Shown: positions 32,773-42,441 of the stretch, one piece after another | How the letters are laid out: every line of letters starts with the position of its first letter | Position numbering within the stretch: the first letter of the stretch is position 1 | Assembly: GCA_019750095.1 (NCBI GenBank) | Contig: JAIEOW010000090.1 | Location: forward strand, 1-59,426 | Source of the DNA: Phycisphaerales bacterium | GTDB lineage: Bacteria > Planctomycetota > Phycisphaerae > Phycisphaerales > UBA1924 | Reading direction: 5' to 3' | Length of the DNA stretch: 59,426 bases | Translations under genes and position numbers: made by a program | The notes under the pieces: generated by a model | Database searches by the model: none | Told to the model about the DNA's origin: nothing | What the model saw: only the letters and a program-made list of their open reading frames with translations

Positions 32773-35262
32773 ATGTCACTGAAGTTCAAGCGTCGGCTGC
32801 TGGAGCATTTGCAGCACGAGCGATATGCGCCAGCAACGCTGGCGACCCTGATCAACGATCTTGGGATCGTTGATGAGGAGCGGGAGGAGTTTGCGCAGGC
32901 AGTGGATGCGCTGGTCAAGGGACGCGAGCTTGCGCGCGACGGCAGCGGGCGGGTGCAGCTTCCCAGCATGCCCGACACGATCGTCGGGAGTTTTCGCAAG
33001 AACCCCAAGGGGTTTGGGTTTGTCGTGCCGACGGGCAAGTGGCGCGAGGGGGATGTGTTTATTCCGCCGGACGACGTGAGCGATGCGCTCACGGGCGACA
33101 CGGTGAAGATTCGCGTGTATCGAACCACCCGCAGCGGCGAGCGGGACATCACGGGCGAGATCATCGAGGTGATCGAGCGTCGGCGGGCGGCGTTCACCGG
33201 CGAGCTGGTGAAACGCGGGCCGACATGGCTCGTGATGCCCGATGGCAAGGAACTGACGCAGCCGATTGTCGTGAAAGACCCGGCGGTGAAGAACGCGAGC
33301 GCGGGTGACAAGGTGGTGGTGGAGATCACGGCATACCCGATCGGCAACGAGCTGGGCGAGGGCGTCATCACCAAGGTGCTCGGCGAGGCGGGGCTGCCCG
33401 ATGTTGAGACCCAGGCGGTGATCGAGGCGTACAGCTTGCCGGGCGAGTTCAGCAGGGAATGCGTCGATCAGGCACGCGGTGCGGCACAGCAGTTTGAACG
33501 CGAGGCGCTGGCCGCGAAGAACGAGCCGTGGGCCGGTCGGCTGGATCTGCGTGAAGAGTTCATCATCACGATCGATCCGCCGGATTCCAAGGATTTTGAC
33601 GACGCGATCTCGATCTCTCAGGAGCCCGACGGGTCGTGGAAGCTGGGCGTGCACATCGCGGACGTGGCGCACTTTATCGCGCCGGGTTCGCCGCTGGATG
33701 TCGAAGCTCGGGCGCGGGGCAACAGCGTGTACCTGCCGCGGCTGGTCATCCCGATGCTGCCGGAGGTCTTGAGCAACGGGATCTGCTCGCTGGCCGAGGG
33801 TGTGCCGCGGCTGACCAAGTCGGCGTTCATGCGCTATGACCGCGACGGGCGCATCTTGTCCGAGACCGTCGGCGCGACAGTGATCAAGAGCGCCAAGCGG
33901 CTGACCTATCTGGAGGCCCAGGCGCTCATCGATGGCGACCTGCGCGAGGCGCGCAAGCACGCCAAGACCGAGCCGAAGTACACCGATCAACTCATCAAGA
34001 CGCTTCGCCAGATGGATCAGCTCGCCAAGGCGATCCGCCAGCGTCGGCGCAAGGCGGGGATGATCCACCTGGACCTGCCGGAAGTGAACTTGGTGTTCGA
34101 TGACGCCGGGCACGTGATCGATGCCCAGCCCGAAGACGACGCGTTCACGCACACGCTGATCGAGATGTTCATGGTCGAGGCGAACGAGGTGCTCGCTCGG
34201 CTGTTTGCCGACATGGGCGTGCCGCTGCTCAGGCGTGTGCACCCGGAGCCGCCGCCGGGCGACGTGCAGGATCTGCGGAACATGGCAAAGGTCGCTGGGT
34301 ATGCAATCCCGAGGAATCCGACGCGCCAGGAGCTTCAGGGATTGCTCGACGCGACGGCGGGCACAAGTGCCGCACGGGCTGTGCACCTTGCCGTGTTGCG
34401 GACGCTGACCAAGGCGGAATACTCGCCGGCGGACATCGGACACTTTGCGCTCGCGAGCGATGCATACGCGCACTTCACGAGCCCGATTCGGCGGTATGCC
34501 GATCTGACGGTGCACCGGGCGCTTGCGGCGTATCTGTCGCAGACGGACAACGCGCGGCGTCGGCCGAGGAACGAGCACCAGCGGATCGAGCTTGGCCGCA
34601 CGCTCATGGCGATGGGCCCGAATCGCGGGGTGCTCGAGGAAGAAGAGCTTGTCGAGATCGGTCGGCACATCACGACGACCGAGGGCAACGCCGAGGCCGC
34701 GGAGCGGAATCTGCGGCAGTTCCTGGTGCTGCAGTTGCTGACGAGCCACTTGGGAGAGAGCTTCCCGGGCTTGATCACGGGTGTGACGGGATCGGGCGTG
34801 TTTGTGCAGATCGAGAAGTATCTGGCCGAGGGGATGATCAAAACGGCGGACCTGCCCACGGGTCAGGGGGCGGGGCCTGGCGCGTGGTCGGGACGCTGGC
34901 AGATCGATCAGCGTTCGGGCGCGCTCGTGCATCAGGGCACCGGCCGCTCTTACAGCATGGGCGACAAAGTGAACGTGACGATCGCGGCGATCGATCTGGC
35001 GCTGCGCCGGATGGATCTGATCGTCACCGACGCGCGGTCGCGCGATGCGGGCAAGGGCAAGTTGGCACCGGGCGCGGCACAGGCCGCGGCACAGACCAAG
35101 CGCCCCGGCAAGCTGACCGGTCCGGGCAAGCACGCACCCGGTGGCGACGATTTCTTCCACCGCAATCGGCTGAGCGGATCCAAGCGGCGGAGCAAGGCCT
35201 CAAAGCAGCACGATCAGGCCAAGCCGAGCTTTCGAAACAAGAAAGGCAAGAAGAAGCGCTGA
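32773..35262 (+). CDS. rnr: Ribonuclease R
   Basis: RNase R is a processive 3'-5' exoribonuclease that degrades structured RNA and helps in rRNA quality control. The order is: N-terminal helix-turn-helix-like segment (1-60), cold-shock domains (GSFRKNPKGFGFV near 72-84), RNB catalytic domain with the acidic site DPPDSKDFDDAIS (D271, D274, D276 and D277), AHFTSPIRRYADLTVHRAL, then an S1 domain (FPGLITGVTGSGVFVQIEKYL) and a very basic Lys/Arg/Gly tail of about 60 residues. The length of 829 suits RNase R rather than RNase II. ATG 32773 fits the family start; the longer frame from 32626 includes the G-rich leader. It follows the epimerase gene on the same strand. Confidence 0.94.
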   Translation: MSLKFKRRLLEHLQHERYAPATLATLINDLGIVDEEREEFAQAVDALVKGRELARDGSGRVQLPSMPDTIVGSFRKNPKGFGFVVPTGKWREGDVFIPPDDVSDALTGDTVKIRVYRTTRSGERDITGEIIEVIERRRAAFTGELVKRGPTWLVMPDGKELTQPIVVKDPAVKNASAGDKVVVEITAYPIGNELGEGVITKVLGEAGLPDVETQAVIEAYSLPGEFSRECVDQARGAAQQFEREALAAKNEPWAGRLDLREEFIITIDPPDSKDFDDAISISQEPDGSWKLGVHIADVAHFIAPGSPLDVEARARGNSVYLPRLVIPMLPEVLSNGICSLAEGVPRLTKSAFMRYDRDGRILSETVGATVIKSAKRLTYLEAQALIDGDLREARKHAKTEPKYTDQLIKTLRQMDQLAKAIRQRRRKAGMIHLDLPEVNLVFDDAGHVIDAQPEDDAFTHTLIEMFMVEANEVLARLFADMGVPLLRRVHPEPPPGDVQDLRNMAKVAGYAIPRNPTRQELQGLLDATAGTSAARAVHLAVLRTLTKAEYSPADIGHFALASDAYAHFTSPIRRYADLTVHRALAAYLSQTDNARRRPRNEHQRIELGRTLMAMGPNRGVLEEEELVEIGRHITTTEGNAEAAERNLRQFLVLQLLTSHLGESFPGLITGVTGSGVFVQIEKYLAEGMIKTADLPTGQGAGPGAWSGRWQIDQRSGALVHQGTGRSYSMGDKVNVTIAAIDLALRRMDLIVTDARSRDAGKGKLAPGAAQAAAQTKRPGKLTGPGKHAPGGDDFFHRNRLSGSKRRSKASKQHDQAKPSFRNKKGKKKR

Positions 35263-35287
35263 GCCAGAGCCCGCCACCACTTCACGT

Positions 35288-37084
35288 TCACCGCGTGGGT
35301 CTCAGCACATACACGCGCGTGGACCTCGGCTCCAGCTTCGTGAGCGACAACTCGATCGCGCCGGTCTTCATGTCCGGCAGCAGCATGCCCGGCCAGGACG
35401 ACTTGCCCAGCATGTCATCACCAACGAGTGAGCCGCGGAGCGGGGTGGCCGCGGCGCTCAGCTTGGTGTCGGTGGCCGCGTCGCCGAGGTTGATCACCAC
35501 GATTGCCGCATCGACGCGGCCATCGGTCGCGGGTGTGTGCCTGATAAAGGCGTACACGCTCGGCTGATCCGCAGTGAGCGCGGTGTATGAGCCCAGCCGC
35601 AGACACGCGTGCGTGTTCCGCAGGCGAATGAGGTCGCGGTAGAGATTGAGCAGCGAGGCCGGGTCACTGTTCTGCTCACGGACGTTCGTGCCCTTTGGCG
35701 CGCTGTTCATCGCTCGCCACGGCTTGCCGCTGGAAAAGCCCTTTGCGTCAATGGTCCAGGGCATCGGCGTGCGGATGTCTTCGTCGGGTTTGTCGCCGGG
35801 AAGGCCGACTTCTTCGCCATAGTACAGGAACGGCACGCCGGGACCGGTGAGCAGCATCGCGGCGGCGACGCGGAGCTTGCCGGGATGGTTCTTGAGCTGC
35901 GTTGCGACGCGCGGTTGATCGTGATTGGTTAGGAATCGGCCGTACTGATTTGGCGGAAAGAACTTCAGCACCTTGTCCTGCGCCGCCCGCACCGGTGCGG
36001 CGAGCCCGGTGCGGGCCGATTCCATCATCGCGCCGGCCAGATCAAACTCAAAGGTGAAATCCATCTGCCGCTCGCCGTCTTTGGAGCCGACATACCGCGA
36101 GGCGATCTCGGTACTCGCCCAGACCTCGCCGACGGCGACGGCCTCTGGGTTCACGGCTTTGTACGCGCGATAGAACTCCTGCAGCCACTTGTGGGTCTGG
36201 ATGGTGTTGTCCTGATGTGCGCCGTCCTCGATCAAGTGGCGGATCGCGTCGAGCCGGAAGCCATCGGTCGCCGGAGCGTCGCCGTTTGCGGCGAGCCAGA
36301 ACCGCATGACATCGAGCATCTCACGCGTCACTTCGGGGTTGGTGAAGTTCAGGTCGGGCATGTGCCGACTGAAGAGCCCGTAGTAGTACGGCGAGGCCTC
36401 ACCACCCTGACCGCGCTCGCGCAGCGCATGCCAGACCTGCTGGTTCCACGGGCCGCGATAGCTGGGGTTTGTAGCCGACCAGATGAACCAGTCGCGCTTG
36501 GGGCTCTTCGCATCCTTCGCGGCCTCGATGAACCAAGGGTGCCTGCTCGAGCAGTGATTGAGGACGAGATCGAGGATGACCTTGATGTCGCGTTTGTGGC
36601 ACGCGCGGAGCAGATCGCGATAGTCGTCGAGCGTGCCGTACTGCGGGTTGATCCCGCGATAGTCGGTGATGTCGTATCCGTGATAGGTGGGCGATGGGTG
36701 CATGGGCATCAGCCAGATGCCGTTGATGCCGAGATCGGTTGTTGTTTTCGGGTCGCCGTCGTTCAGGTAGTCGAGCTTGTCGATCAACCCACGGATGTCG
36801 CCGACGCCGTCGCCGGCGAGCGGGCCGGAGGCGGAGTCCTTGAAGGACCGGACAAAGATCTCGTAGAAGACGGCGTCATTCCACCAGCCAAGCCGAGCCG
36901 GGCCGGAAACCTCGCCGCGCTCGTTGCGGTCACGCGCGGGGACGAAGGCGGCGGGCGATGTGGTTGCTGAGGGTTGGGTGGTGGCCTGGGCGAAGACGTT
37001 TGAGGGAAACCAAGCAGAGATCAATACGCACGCGAGAGCCGTGCGACGAGTTCGATCAGAGAGGACGCGTGCAATCAGAGACAT
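35288..37084 (-). CDS. Secreted GH13 alpha-amylase
   Basis: This is an alpha-glucan-hydrolysing enzyme of glycoside hydrolase family 13. A signal peptide ends at NVFAQA (near residue 34). The catalytic barrel contains YEIFVRSFKDS, GYDITDYRGI, LDLVLNHCSSRHP, TDGFRLDAIRH with the nucleophile D279, VAVGEVWAS with the acid E320, and RFLTNHDQPR with D389. These are GH13 regions I-IV. A beta-sandwich C domain follows. The sequence looks like the bacterial, calcium-containing amylase subfamily also seen in cyclomaltodextrinase-like enzymes, so the exact product is uncertain. ATG 37084 has AAGGG eight bases upstream. It ends 26 bases from the convergent rnr stop. Confidence 0.92.
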   Translation of the reverse strand: MSLIARVLSDRTRRTALACVLISAWFPSNVFAQATTQPSATTSPAAFVPARDRNERGEVSGPARLGWWNDAVFYEIFVRSFKDSASGPLAGDGVGDIRGLIDKLDYLNDGDPKTTTDLGINGIWLMPMHPSPTYHGYDITDYRGINPQYGTLDDYRDLLRACHKRDIKVILDLVLNHCSSRHPWFIEAAKDAKSPKRDWFIWSATNPSYRGPWNQQVWHALRERGQGGEASPYYYGLFSRHMPDLNFTNPEVTREMLDVMRFWLAANGDAPATDGFRLDAIRHLIEDGAHQDNTIQTHKWLQEFYRAYKAVNPEAVAVGEVWASTEIASRYVGSKDGERQMDFTFEFDLAGAMMESARTGLAAPVRAAQDKVLKFFPPNQYGRFLTNHDQPRVATQLKNHPGKLRVAAAMLLTGPGVPFLYYGEEVGLPGDKPDEDIRTPMPWTIDAKGFSSGKPWRAMNSAPKGTNVREQNSDPASLLNLYRDLIRLRNTHACLRLGSYTALTADQPSVYAFIRHTPATDGRVDAAIVVINLGDAATDTKLSAAATPLRGSLVGDDMLGKSSWPGMLLPDMKTGAIELSLTKLEPRSTRVYVLRPTR

Positions 37085-37202
37085 AAGGCACCCTTGGGTT
37101 TGGCCACCGGTCGAGCGATGAAGATAGCCCAAGTCGGATTCCATCATGCCGAAAACACATGATCCAACGCACGGAGGCTCTCCGAATGGAGTAACGCGAA
37201 CG

Positions 37203-37240
37203 AAAAAAGGCCCCGGACACGCGTTGCTGCGCCCGGGGCC
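37203..37240 (-). terminator. Intrinsic terminator of the dockerin-like gene
   Basis: An 8-bp stem pairs 37209-37216 with 37233-37240 around a 16-base loop. On the minus strand it is followed directly by six Ts (complement of 37203-37208). It lies 121 bases downstream of the stop at 37362 and would isolate that gene from the amylase. Confidence 0.8.
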
Positions 37241-37361
37241 GGTGACCGATCACGTCGTCGTCGTTGCCAACTCATCTTCGCGACCGGTTCGACGGGCACC
37301 TGGTGTGCCGACATCTTCTACCAGCCCCGCGATCACCGGGTTTCGGCGATCGGCGAGATTT

Positions 37362-39101
37362 TCAGCAACCGACAAACCAGGAGTTCAGATATTGGATCAG
37401 GTCGGTGGTGTTGGGGGGTGTGCCGGGGCCGTCGGTGTCGGCTTTGGGCGAGCCGGCCATGAAGTCGTTGATGTAATCGAAGAGGTCCACGGTGGAGATG
37501 GTGCCGCTGTTGTCGTAGTCGGCGGGGCAGAGGTCGATCACGTGCGGCTCGACGCTCTGGCCGTTGGTGGTCTGGGCCCAGAAGACCAGGCGATTGCCGA
37601 CTGCGCCCATGGGTGTGCCCACATAGGGAGCCGTCGAGGTGATCGTGCGCGGCGTGGTGGTGGTGGAACCGGCCATGATGACCGTGCTGGTGTTTGAACG
37701 AGCTGTAAACGCGGTGCCGTGGGAGTGGCCCATGGATGTGTACTTGCCGGGCACGCTGGAGGCGGTGCCGGAGAGCAGGTCGAATCGGGTCAGCGATCCG
37801 TCGGCGAGATTCATGCAGGCGGGTTCGACGCCGGCGGTGGTCGAGGTGCTGTTGAACCAGAACTCCGACCCTTGCGTCAGGGCACCGGGTGTTCGGGACT
37901 GATCTGCGCTGGTGGTGGTCATGAAGCCCGGCATGCCGAAGGTGCCCTGGGGCGTGCCGTCGGTGATCCAGAGGGTCGGCGTGGTGGCGTATGAGCCGCG
38001 AGCGTCGCCGAAGAGGGTGATGCCGTTGGTCGCACCGAGCTGGGTGAGTGTGGTGTCGGCGGGGAAGTCGATGAGCAGCCCGCTGAGGAACTCATTGGCG
38101 GCGAAGCGCCAGAGCTCTTTGCGAGAGCCGCTGGTGGGGTTCGTGGCGGTGCGTTCAAAGTAGATGCCCGAGCCGTCGCGCGAGGTCCAGACAAAGGCGG
38201 TGGAGAGCGGGAAGCCGGGCATCGTGATGTTGGTGCTCAGCCCGCGGTCGACGGAGTGCGTGAAGATCGTGAAGCCAGTGGGACCCTGCACGGCGAAGAA
38301 CACGGCATCATCAGAAGTGGCCAGCGGGGGCACGCCGGAGGACGCCCAGTTGGGGGGCGCGGTGCCCTGCCAGACGATGCGCGTGTTGGCGGATGTGCCA
38401 TCGCTGGCGATGATCTTGTGCGGCAACTGGCCGGGGCGCGATTCGGAGACCTGGAAGTAGGCCATGGTGCTGGTGGTGGCGATGTCTCGAACAGTGCCGC
38501 CAATGAGCGATGTCAGGGCGGCGGTTCCTGCGACGGAGCCGTCGGTGATCCAGACCTGAGGGCCAGTGGTGCCGGGGGCGATGAAGAGCGCCTTGCCTTG
38601 GAGGGTCGGGACTTTCTTCTCGCTCCAGGTGTACTGCGTCCCGGGGATCGTCGCTCCGGCGGCGAGCATTACGCCGGAGGGATTGTCATCGGAGACGGCG
38701 TACATGCCCACTGGCGAGCCCGTCGGCTGTGCCTGAAAGACGACGGCATTACTGGGCGAATCCTTCAGAATCTCAAAGTTGGAGGTGATGCCGCTGAAGA
38801 CCCGCGTGGTCGTGCCCGGTCGGCCTTCGGTGCGAAACAGATCGTTGCGGGTCGATGACGTGCCCGCGCGGAAGTACAGCGCACCTCCGGAAGCGACAAA
38901 GGCGGGTGCCGACGTGACGCCCGCGGGTCCGGTCGCGAAGCCGTTGCCGCTGACGCCGCTACCGCTGCCGAGCACGGTGTCGGCGAGTTGGCGGGCAGCC
39001 GGAGCGGTCTGTCCGTGGGCCATGCCCGCACTGGCGAGAATGGTGGCGATGGGAGCCGCGAGCGCGAGGGCTCGAACGATAACCATGCGAGACAGGGCCA
39101 T
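37362..39101 (-). CDS. Secreted ELWxTDGT-repeat protein with dockerin-like C terminus
   Basis: The 579-residue protein has a signal peptide (ALALAAPIATILASAGMAHGQ). The body contains repeated strands with WITDGSVAGT, IIASDGTSANTR and WITDGTPQGT, matching the ELWxTDGTxxGT repeats of bacterial surface proteins, probably a beta-propeller. It ends in a dockerin-like module CPADYDNSGTISTVDLFDYI ... TDLIQYLNSWFVGC, like that of the gene at 27673. AGGAGG lies five bases before ATG 39101, an ideal ribosome binding site that rules out the upstream frame. Expression would end at the terminator at 37203-37240. It is likely exported; its partner is unknown. Confidence 0.85.
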   Translation of the reverse strand: MALSRMVIVRALALAAPIATILASAGMAHGQTAPAARQLADTVLGSGSGVSGNGFATGPAGVTSAPAFVASGGALYFRAGTSSTRNDLFRTEGRPGTTTRVFSGITSNFEILKDSPSNAVVFQAQPTGSPVGMYAVSDDNPSGVMLAAGATIPGTQYTWSEKKVPTLQGKALFIAPGTTGPQVWITDGSVAGTAALTSLIGGTVRDIATTSTMAYFQVSESRPGQLPHKIIASDGTSANTRIVWQGTAPPNWASSGVPPLATSDDAVFFAVQGPTGFTIFTHSVDRGLSTNITMPGFPLSTAFVWTSRDGSGIYFERTATNPTSGSRKELWRFAANEFLSGLLIDFPADTTLTQLGATNGITLFGDARGSYATTPTLWITDGTPQGTFGMPGFMTTTSADQSRTPGALTQGSEFWFNSTSTTAGVEPACMNLADGSLTRFDLLSGTASSVPGKYTSMGHSHGTAFTARSNTSTVIMAGSTTTTPRTITSTAPYVGTPMGAVGNRLVFWAQTTNGQSVEPHVIDLCPADYDNSGTISTVDLFDYINDFMAGSPKADTDGPGTPPNTTDLIQYLNSWFVGC

Positions 39102-39517
39102 TGGGACCTCCTGTGCGTCTTCGTGCCACCTTGGCACGCCATGAATCGTTGAATGTCCGACCAGATCAACCGCGAGAGCCGAGAACCGACTCAGAGCACC
39201 CCAAGAACTCGCCGCAGAGAATCTGAGGCGGGATCGAATCCCCGATAAGGTGCAGTATGCCTCAGGCCGTCCGAGAACGCAAGTGAAGTTGCTGTTGGGA
39301 TACATGTTCCCTCAATAGGGGTCGAGGAAAGGGGGTTCATGGTGGAAAACTCCAGAAAGTCGGCTCTTTCAAATCAATGCAACGGCTTCCATTGCTGAGG
39401 GTTTGGAGCACGAGGCCGAGCCGAGCCGCATGAGACAGAATGCAATACGCTCCGTGGTGTCTCGGCCTGCGCGTGCTATGGGCCCGCTTGCAATCTTCAC
39501 ACTGGATCGGAACGCTC
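39102..39517. other. 416-base gene-free divergent promoter region
   Basis: I see no gene here. On the minus side, a hairpin CGTGCCA-CCT-TGGCACG (39123-39139) would lie in the leader of the gene at 37362. A T-arm-like GGGATCGAATCCCC at about 39230 lacks the rest of a tRNA. The rest shows no recognised element. Confidence 0.4.
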
Positions 39518-40126
39518 ATGAACGCATTGGTTGATTCTCCCAAAGCCGACGACGCGATGGCGATCTTGCTTGCCCACAACCGGTGGGGGAATCGGGTAGT
39601 GCTGGAGCGTTGCCGGGGGCTGAATCACGAGCAGTTTCATCGGAAGTTTGCGATCGGGCTCGGCGATCGCGGGGGGCTGCATTTGACGCTGACGCACATC
39701 ATCAGCGCGGCGGGTCGCTGGGCGGATCGGATTCGTGGCGTCATGCCCCTTCGGGCGGCGTTAGAGCCGATGATGTTTGCTCCGCCGCCGGGGGCGACGC
39801 CGCCGGATGCGCGAGATCGCTCGGTGGAAGAGTTGCTGGAACTGAACGAGCGGTATTGCGATGATCTCGACGACGCCGCTCTGGTGAGCCGACTGCGCGG
39901 CATGCACTCAACGATCGCGCTGAAGTTTCCGCAGCCGGACGGGAGTTTCAAGGAGTACACGTTCACACGTGCCGCGGCTCTGACGCATGTGCTGACGCAC
40001 GGGCACTGGCACCGGGCGCAGTGCCTGAACATGCTGCGACATCTGGGTGTGCAGGGGATCAGCGATGCGCTGCCGGCACTGGATGTGATGGATTGGCAGG
40101 GGGAGGGGGAGCCGGGGCTGCGTTGA
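39518..40126 (+). CDS. DinB-like four-helix metal-binding protein
   Basis: This 202-residue protein has the DinB/YfiT layout: an N-terminal helix (DDAMAILLAHNRWGNRVVLE), a His in LTHIISAAGRWADR and a paired His motif THVLTHGHWHRAQCL near residue 172, which would bind a metal. DinB-superfamily members act as thiol transferases or metal-dependent hydrolases; no specific function can be given. The start is ATG 39518, where a clean family-like helix begins; the frame extends upstream to 39440 without similarity. It is convergent with the MFS exporter gene. Confidence 0.72.
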   Translation: MNALVDSPKADDAMAILLAHNRWGNRVVLERCRGLNHEQFHRKFAIGLGDRGGLHLTLTHIISAAGRWADRIRGVMPLRAALEPMMFAPPPGATPPDARDRSVEELLELNERYCDDLDDAALVSRLRGMHSTIALKFPQPDGSFKEYTFTRAAALTHVLTHGHWHRAQCLNMLRHLGVQGISDALPALDVMDWQGEGEPGLR

Positions 40127-40171
40127 CCGTCGACCCTCGGAGTCGGGCACAGCTACGCGGGGCGTTGTGCT

Positions 40172-41575
40172 TCAAGCCTCAGGACGTTGAGCGGTTCCGC
40201 ATTCGGGGCAAACGTCGGTCTTGGCGAGGCCAGCGAGTTCATAGCCGCATTTCTTGCAAGGGCGCTCGCCCGCGAAGGGGGTCACTTTGGCTTGGGTGAC
40301 ATTTCGAGGCAGCCGCGACCAGATCATCGCGATCGGCACCAGCGAAACGGCGCACAGGATCGAGCCCGAGATGAACGGTGCCCCCGCGAAGGTCACGCCG
40401 CCCGGCGGGTGGTCGCTCGTGAACGCGGCGAAGATCTGGCTGGCGATGAACGCGCCGATCATCGTCGCAAGGCAGTTGATCGAGGCGAGCGCACCCTGAA
40501 GCAGGCCCTGCTCGTTTGGTGCGACGGCCTTGGTGGTCATGGATTGCAGTGCGGGGCCGGCGATCCCGCCGAAGGAGGCGATGGCGATGATCGCATAGAC
40601 CATCCAGCTTTCGGTGGCAACGCCATAGCCGATGAAGGCGACGATGGCGATGAAGATGCCGATGAGCAGGGACGCTCGCTCGCCGATCTTGGGGATGATC
40701 TTGCGGGCCAAAAGCCCCTGCACCAGTGCGGCGGAAAGCCCGACGATGAAGAGCGACCACCCGACCTGCGACGGCGTCCACTTGAAGCGGTTGCTCATGC
40801 TGAGCACCCATGTGACGTGGAGCCCGAACTGAGCGACGTTGAGCAGGAACGCCGAACCGGCGAGGTGGCGCACGACGCCCGACCCGGCGCTCCACAGCCA
40901 TGCGAGCGCGCCGAGCGGGTTGGCCTTGGCCCAACTGAACGGGCGTCGATTCTCCCGCGCGAGCGATTCGGGAAGCACGAAGACGCCGTAGAGCCAGTTG
41001 ATGAGCGTCAGCACGCCCGCGGCGATGAAGGGATAGTGCAACGCGCCCGGGCCGATGAGCGGGATGTTGGTCTTGGCATCGCCCAGGACGCCCCCCAGCA
41101 GCGGGCCGATCATGAACCCCAGCCCGAACGCGGCACCCATCATGCCATAGGCGCCGGCACGCTTCTCTGGTGGGGTGACGTCGGCGATGTACGCATAGCA
41201 GGTGGAGATGCTCGCGCCCGATGCGCCGTTGATTGCGCGGGTGAGAAAGAGGAGCCAGATGTGCGGGAACCAGATCGCCGCCGCGGCGGCCGCTAGATAG
41301 TCGAGGCCGGACCCGAGCAGCGCAACGAGCAGCACCGGTCGCCTGCCGAAGCGATCCGAGAGCGAGCCGAGGACGGGGCTGAGGATGAACTGCATGCCGG
41401 CGTAGATCGCGGCGAGCGTGGCGACGGCCCACGCGGCCTTGCCTTCTTGGCCGTATTCGGGAAGGCCGAGGAAGCGCTCGACGAGCTTTGGTGCGACGGG
41501 AATGAGCAGGCCGAACCCGAGGACGTCGAGGAGGAGTGTGAAGAAGATGAAGGTGGTGGAGGCGCGGCGGGACAT
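40172..41575 (-). CDS. TetA-like MFS transporter with C-terminal zinc ribbon
   Basis: This is a 12-helix major facilitator protein. It has the helix 1 motif LLLDVLGFGLLIPV, the loop 2-3 motif GSLSDRFGRRPVLL (GxLaDrxGrk) and, in helix 5, GFMIGPLLGG (motif C of drug antiporters), all like TetA-type exporters. The last 35 residues form a zinc ribbon CKKCGYELAGL-x(5)-CPECG after a basic segment, which is not part of the MFS fold. The drug or solute is unknown. The start at ATG 41575 (MSRRASTT) matches the family; ATG 41602 and 41614 are also possible. It is transcribed alone and is divergent from the HPF-like gene. Confidence 0.87.
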   Translation of the reverse strand: MSRRASTTFIFFTLLLDVLGFGLLIPVAPKLVERFLGLPEYGQEGKAAWAVATLAAIYAGMQFILSPVLGSLSDRFGRRPVLLVALLGSGLDYLAAAAAAIWFPHIWLLFLTRAINGASGASISTCYAYIADVTPPEKRAGAYGMMGAAFGLGFMIGPLLGGVLGDAKTNIPLIGPGALHYPFIAAGVLTLINWLYGVFVLPESLARENRRPFSWAKANPLGALAWLWSAGSGVVRHLAGSAFLLNVAQFGLHVTWVLSMSNRFKWTPSQVGWSLFIVGLSAALVQGLLARKIIPKIGERASLLIGIFIAIVAFIGYGVATESWMVYAIIAIASFGGIAGPALQSMTTKAVAPNEQGLLQGALASINCLATMIGAFIASQIFAAFTSDHPPGGVTFAGAPFISGSILCAVSLVPIAMIWSRLPRNVTQAKVTPFAGERPCKKCGYELAGLAKTDVCPECGTAQRPEA

Positions 41576-41924
41576 TCGAGAGCGAACGGTAGGGATTCTC
41601 ATCGCGCGCGTCATGGAATACGGACATCTTCAACCTCATGCGGCGGGGTCGGCAAAGCCGTCCCGTGCTTTGGGGGTGCCGAAAGGTCTGAGAAAGCGAG
41701 CTGCGTCCGGATATCGACGGCTGTGTGAAATCGCTGGTGTGCAAAGCGATCTTGACCGAACGCAATCACGCGATCGGCGTAACACGGTGCGTGTCGGTGG
41801 GGGAGGAGCTGGCCGGAGTATTCAACGCAGTATCGTCGGGCGACGTGCACGGGAGTGTCGCTCTTATGGAGATCGAAGAAGCGCGGTCCGTCCCGCGGGG
41901 TCGCTCTGCACGGAGGTCTTGGTC
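41576..41924. other. 349-base divergent intergenic region
   Basis: No gene is apparent. A short imperfect hairpin GGTCGGC-AAA-GCCGTCC (about 41647-41663) sits near the exporter end and resembles other intergenic hairpins in the window. The last 15 bases carry GGAGGT, the ribosome binding site of the HPF-like gene. Confidence 0.4.
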
Positions 41925-42260
41925 ATGGTCCGGATCGATGTGAACACGGATAGCTCTCTTCGCGGCGTGGAGTCTCTTGATCAGAGTGTTCATGGACTTG
42001 TCGGCGGGGCGCTCGGGCGACTCGCCGATCGCCTGACGTTTGTGCGCGTGTATCTCAGCGACCTGAATGGTCAGAAGACGCGGGGCCGCGACAAACGCGT
42101 CGTGATCGAGGCCCGAGTGCGTGCGACTGCGCGACCGCTGACGGTCTCGCATGTCGGGCACACTTTCGCCTCGGCGCTCGTTGGTGCACGCCGAAAGCTC
42201 GTGCGACAGCTCGACGACGTCTTTGAGCGTGTGCACGCGATGAAACGCCGACCGGCGTAA
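41925..42260 (+). CDS. HPF/RaiA-family ribosome-associated protein
   Basis: Short HPF/RaiA proteins bind the 30S decoding site and hibernate ribosomes in stress. The 111-residue product has the alpha/beta layout with VRIDVNTDSSLRG, then LTFVRVYLSDLNGQKTRGRDKRVVIEAR and a C-terminal helix LVGARRKLVRQLDDVFERVHA. Similarity to HPF is moderate; the long HPF dimerisation domain is missing. GGAGG lies eight bases before ATG 41925. The much longer frame from 41418 overlaps the exporter gene and is rejected. Confidence 0.65.
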   Translation: MVRIDVNTDSSLRGVESLDQSVHGLVGGALGRLADRLTFVRVYLSDLNGQKTRGRDKRVVIEARVRATARPLTVSHVGHTFASALVGARRKLVRQLDDVFERVHAMKRRPA

Positions 42261-42390
42261 GGCGCGTGTTGGAAGGATCGTTCTGGAATAGACATCCTGG
42301 CCCGTGGCGTCCGGTCCGTGGCGATCGGGCGCCATGGGTTGTGGCGTTGGTGCGGCGGCTTGGCCGAATCGACAAGAATCAATGTGAACT

Positions 42391-42435
42391 GTATTTTCAG
42401 AAATACTTGAAAACAATGGAACTGCATGGTAAGGT
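42391..42435 (+). promoter_or_regulatory. Promoter with adjoining palindrome, leaderless arrangement
   Basis: TTGAAA (42407-42412) and TAAGGT (42430-42435) are separated by 17 bases, a good sigma-70-like promoter. The -10 box ends six bases before ATG 42442, so transcription should start at or next to the start codon. GTATTT-TCAG-AAATAC (42391-42406), a perfect 6-bp palindrome, abuts the -35 box like an operator. Confidence 0.5.
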
Positions 42436-42441
42436 GTACAC

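Noticed and set aside
32776-35160. 794-codon minus-strand frame opposite RNase R
   Set aside because: It is Arg/His/Leu-rich with no family motif, while the plus strand encodes a complete RNase R.
39225-39245. tRNA-like T-arm (GGGATCGAATCCCC)
   Set aside because: There is no acceptor stem, anticodon arm or D-arm in the right positions around it.
40187-41296. 369-codon plus-strand frame opposite the MFS exporter
   Set aside because: It is a low-complexity Gly/Asp/Arg/Glu frame without motifs; the exporter is clearly encoded on the minus strand.
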